Shown here: positions 18,290 to 21,262 of the stretch, one piece after another
Layout: every line of letters begins with the position of its first letter
How positions within the stretch are numbered: position 1 is the stretch's first letter
DNA from: Cylindrodendrum hubeiense
Taxonomy: Eukaryota; Ascomycota; Sordariomycetes; Hypocreales; Nectriaceae
Assembly (NCBI GenBank): GCA_014621425.1
Contig: JAANBB010000589.1
Span: forward strand, 1 to 21,262
Length of the DNA stretch: 21,262 bases
Direction: 5' to 3'
Notes under the pieces: generated by a model
Told to the model about the DNA's origin: nothing
Seen by the model: the letters and a program-made list of their open reading frames with translations, nothing else
The model's database searches: none
Translations under genes and position numbers: made by a program

Positions 18290-19462
18290 TTACAGGGCTT
18301 GCGCTACAATGACTTGCGACGCAACAGTGCCAATGGGCCTCTCGACAAACTCCATGACTCCGTTGATGATGCTCTGGCGAACCTCCTCCGAGGCCACCTT
18401 CTTACCACCCAGGTAGTTGAGCCAGAGCAGCCGCGACAACCGCTCGTCGTCCACCGTTCCCAAAAGGGTCTTCTGGGGTTTATGCTTGTCGCCTCCGTCG
18501 TAGGTAACGGACAGCCTACCAGCAGCGTCACGGACAAACATCAGCTCCTTGGACCTAGGAACCAACCCTCGTTGGAACATGATCTTGAAGGTCTTCATGG
18601 CGGTACCAAAGGCCTCATCCTTGTAGGCCTCGTTGCGTCCCGAGCGAGCAGTAATGGCTCTGACCAGGCCGTCGCGCAGGTGGGGGAAGTCGGTGTCCTT
18701 GACCGGGGTTATGCGCAACGCAGTTCGGCATCCAGACTCCTTGAAGGCCGTATCCCATGTCTCCTCGCTCTCTGCGGGATCCTGCAGTGCCTTGCGCAGG
18801 GCATTCTTCTCCGAAGGGATCAAGGTGGTTGCCAGGGGGTTGATCTTCTTGACGAGGTAGCTCTGTAGCTTGGCGATATCCTGAGTGGCAATGTAAAAGC
18901 CAATGACGTACACCTCAATGCCAATAAACGTCACCGACCTCGTTCCTAGTCCGACGAGTGTGTATTCGGTGCCCTGCTTGTCGGAGAGGGCAGCAGCGAT
19001 GGGGCTGGAGGGCTTTTGTCCGGGAGCGTGATCCTCAAGGTTGATTGTTCGGGGGAATAGCTTGACAGTTTTGTTGCCCGTGGGTACAACCTCACGGCCC
19101 TCCTCGTCATGGAGCACCACCTTGCGCTTCTCGCCCCCCTCGGTCTTGAAAGTCTCGGTGGGGATTGAGGCGTCGCACTTGACGGCACGCTTTTCCTTCT
19201 CGCCCTGGAGATCGAGCGCCTGCTTCAACTTCCAGGCCGTATAGCCGAATGATACGATTCCAGCGATGGCACCGGCGGCGAGGAAGGCAGTTCGGTTCTG
19301 CTCGTAATCGCGGCGCTTCGAATTGAGCTGGTTGACGTCGAAGTCATCGGTTAGGCGAGATTGGCGCTGAGTGAACATGGTCCGGCGGGACGCATTGATG
19401 ACGGCGGCGCATTGGGTCCGCTGGGCCCGGAGGGCGGGACGGAGGGTCGAGGGACGGAGCAT
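18290..19462 (-). CDS. Aim18/Aim46-like mitochondrial chalcone-isomerase-fold protein
   Basis: The yeast relatives Aim18 and Aim46 are inner-membrane mitochondrial proteins with a chalcone isomerase fold that have been reported to bind heme. The single exon encodes 390 residues. Residues 1-37 are rich in Arg/Ser/Ala with no acids before residue 39 (MLRPSTLRPALRAQRTQ), as in a matrix-targeting presequence. A hydrophobic helix lies at about 58-77 (TAFLAAGAIAGIVSFGYTAW). The CHI-like domain runs from about 160 to 385: TEYTLVGLGTRSVTFIGIEV, VYVIGFYIATQDIAKLQSYL, GCRTALRITPVKDTDFPHLR and the C-terminal LLGTVDDERLSRLLWLNYLG segment. The Arg in GLGTRSVTF is a candidate for the conserved Arg of the fold; that is my inference. 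ATG context is GCCGCCATG, and no other in-frame ATG lies close by before Met29. A catalytic flavonoid role is not expected in a fungus. Confidence 0.85.
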   Translation of the reverse strand: MLRPSTLRPALRAQRTQCAAVINASRRTMFTQRQSRLTDDFDVNQLNSKRRDYEQNRTAFLAAGAIAGIVSFGYTAWKLKQALDLQGEKEKRAVKCDASIPTETFKTEGGEKRKVVLHDEEGREVVPTGNKTVKLFPRTINLEDHAPGQKPSSPIAAALSDKQGTEYTLVGLGTRSVTFIGIEVYVIGFYIATQDIAKLQSYLVKKINPLATTLIPSEKNALRKALQDPAESEETWDTAFKESGCRTALRITPVKDTDFPHLRDGLVRAITARSGRNEAYKDEAFGTAMKTFKIMFQRGLVPRSKELMFVRDAAGRLSVTYDGGDKHKPQKTLLGTVDDERLSRLLWLNYLGGKKVASEEVRQSIINGVMEFVERPIGTVASQVIVAQAL

Positions 19463-19565
19463 GGCGGCAGCCTTAGCGACGGGAGATTTACAGAATCAGG
19501 TCGCAGTTCGAGGCAACGGATCAGGAGAAGTCCATTGAAGGGTGGGGATGGGTCGAGAAATGGTG

Positions 19566-19597
19566 TCGTGGGTCGTGGGTCGTGGGTCGTGGGTCGT
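19566..19597 (+). repeat. TCGTGGG heptamer tandem repeat
   Basis: Four perfect 7-bp units (19566-19593) plus a partial fifth lie about 104-135 bases upstream of the Aim18-like ATG, probably in its leader or core promoter. Confidence 0.9.
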
Positions 19598-20268
19598 CGA
19601 CTTGGAGAGCTAGACCGTGAAGCCGAGCTGCTGGGCTGTCAGATCGACGGGAAAACGTACGATCCGATTCGAGGTACCCCGCCACGTGATGTTATCTAAT
19701 CGGGGATGCATCTACGTCACACGTCACAGAGGGTGAGCTACCCTGGAGCTTTAGATTGATGTTGGACGAACGGCGAGATGGCGCTGTTGGCGCGGGTACG
19801 AGGACGGTAGGCTGTCGTACTGGTATACTATTTGGGCTGGTGTAGGCACCATCACTTGATGTGGTTGTCTGGAACATAGCCCCCATCATGCGGTTGAATG
19901 CGAGAGTATCACCTGTTGGTGACAATGGAACGTGACAAGAGGATGCGGCGTGGGAATGCAGGTGGTATCACACAAGCTAAGGATGCAGTCTGCACATGCA
20001 CACCACTTTCCTCAGAAGACAGAGATAGAGAGGGAATTACAAGAGACAGAGGCCTGGTGATAGAAGATACCTTGGGGGTGATTGTTAATCATGGTCGCCT
20101 GTCGCGCGTTGACCAGGTCTTCTGGAGGCTTCGTCCCGTTGTGGTTGGTGACTGACGCTGAGGTGTGTCTCTGACTCTGACTCTGACCGGCCTAGCCTAG
20201 TCTAGCATCCCGCCACAAGTCTGTACCTGGAGATGCCGACGGGGACGGCACGGACTGGAAGGAAAAGC

Positions 20269-20295
20269 AGTAGTAAAAGTAGTAAAAGTAGTGAA
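20269..20295 (+). repeat. Three copies of a 9-bp AGTAGT(A/G)AA unit
   Basis: Units lie at 20269-20277, 20278-20286 and 20287-20295; only the third differs, by one base. Confidence 0.9.
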
Positions 20296-21262
20296 AGCAA
20301 GTACCCAGATGAACCGGGTCGCTGCAGCGACATAATTTGGCGAGCTTATGGACCGTCCAATACCTCTGGGAGGCAGACGGAGGGTTTATTGTCCCATTGT
20401 GCGACTCATGCCTTTTCGTCAGTGCCCCGCGTCCAACTGTTACTTGTTGGCCCTGTCCCATTCCACAGGCAGCCCACCCCGCGATTCGTGTGGCCGCAGA
20501 TTCAGCCTTGGAAGAGAAGCCTCGTCGAGCGCGAGACAATGCGCCCGTCGCCCCAATTGCATGCCATTGTCACGGGCGTCGTTGTTTCTCCGGAGTGTCC
20601 GGGGCTACGTTTGATGCCCATCTGTGCCACGCACCAGGGGGCCTGTGTTAATCTATCGGCGAGTGGACTGGACCCCACCGCCCACGGCCGATCCCTTCAT
20701 CCCCCCACAGCGCCCCGACGCATGGCCTCCCCCTAAATTAATGCCCCGAGAGCGCTGAGGCCCGCTGGAAACGGCATTGCGACGCCCTGTAACACATGCA
20801 GTCACAGCGCCGCTCCAGGGCATTGGCCACTAAATGGCTCCTCCAACGAGGCTGAAACTGGCGGAGGCTGGCCTGGATGGACACAAAACGCAGGCGACTG
20901 GAAGCCCAAGCCCAGCCTAGCGCAGCCCAAAGTCCCCCGAAGGCCCCCAGCCAGTCTCCGCCCTGTTTAGGTCCTATGTCTATTTCGGCTGCGGTGCCGC
21001 CACTGTCAAATCGACCACTAACTAGCGAGTACCGTGCCGTTTCGTTTGTGTCCGTCCCTCCAAACCATCATCCACCCACCATCGCCAACACCACCGCCTT
21101 CACCTCTCCCACCATCACAACCCAACCGCCGACGTCGCCTCCGCCGCAAACCACGACCCGCGATCCCCGGGCTGCAGCGAACACAGAAAACAGCCGAGGA
21201 CCCTACCGCGCGCCCTCCGCTGCCTGACGAACAGAGCACGGCGAGAGACGCTGCGTGTTCGA

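Larger units (their letters stand above)
19463..21262. other. Upstream region of the Aim18-like gene; no convincing gene
   Basis: The left part is the promoter of the minus-strand Aim18-like gene, with a CACGTG at 19683-19688 (221 bases upstream of its ATG) and a TCGTGGG repeat. The open frames at 20233-20736 and 20877-21227 on the plus strand are Pro/Ser/Thr-rich, without domains, and the second lies in a C+T-rich stretch typical of a leader. A gene may start to the right of the window. GACTCT repeats occur at 20169-20188. Confidence 0.45.

Noticed and set aside
20233..20736. 167-codon plus-strand open frame
   Set aside because: The translation is not protein-like, it overlaps other equally long frames and starts in a microsatellite (AGTAGTAAA).
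20877..21227. 116-codon plus-strand open frame near the right edge
   Set aside because: Pro/Ser/Thr-rich composition in C+T-rich DNA, no domain and no clear codon bias; more likely the leader of a gene beyond the window.
1..21262. tRNA, rRNA, CRISPR array, transposase or telomere repeats
   Set aside because: I searched by eye for T-loop GTTCGANTC words, direct repeats with spacers, terminal inverted repeats and (TTAGGG)n arrays and found none that hold up.

Overview
The window looks like nuclear chromosomal DNA of a filamentous ascomycete (Pezizomycotina, most likely a Sordariomycete). Protein-coding genes carry short introns (about 55-200 bp) with GT(A/G)NGT-like donors, CTAAC/CTGAC-type branch sites and YAG acceptors. 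Intergenic regions are 0.3-2.6 kb long, rich in pyrimidine tracts and microsatellites. All recognisable proteins are typical fungal housekeeping proteins. Species cannot be fixed from sequence alone.

Layout, left to right: (1) 564-4344 (+), a five-exon Cdc15/Imp2/Hof1-family F-BAR/SH3 cytokinesis scaffold with two in-frame tandem-repeat blocks. (2) 4857-6131 (+), a seipin (lipid-droplet biogenesis) whose best model has a first coding exon that is only the ATG. (3) 6132-8733, a long repeat-studded intergenic region and probable pyrimidine-rich leader. (4) 9201-9617 (+), a small protein I do not recognise, with an unresolved alternative start at 8734. (5) 10921-11526 (-), a Sec72-like TPR protein of the ER translocon. 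(6) 12872-13893 (-), cytosolic ribosomal protein uL13 (Rpl16), five exons. (7) 14734-15834 (-), a membrane-anchored BAG-domain Hsp70 co-chaperone with no AUG for its N-terminus. (8) 17458-17989 (+), a CPYC dithiol glutaredoxin with two in-frame start codons. (9) 18290-19462 (-), an Aim18/Aim46-like mitochondrial chalcone-isomerase-fold protein. (10) 19463-21262, the upstream region of gene 9, with no convincing gene.

The genes do not form a pathway or cluster. They are independent housekeeping genes; seipin, Sec72 and the BAG protein share the ER membrane as a likely location, and glutaredoxin and the Aim18-like protein share a mitochondrial theme. I see no transposase, CRISPR array, tRNA, rRNA, secondary-metabolite cluster or viral gene. 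No new multi-gene system is evident. The most interesting signals concern translation starts: an 884-nt stretch without any AUG upstream of and through the transmembrane segment of the BAG protein, the one-codon exon and overlapping upstream ORF of seipin, the two-start glutaredoxin, and the unresolved leader of the gene at 9201. Splice sites were placed by hand from reading frame, splice consensus and family knowledge; none was checked against RNA data.
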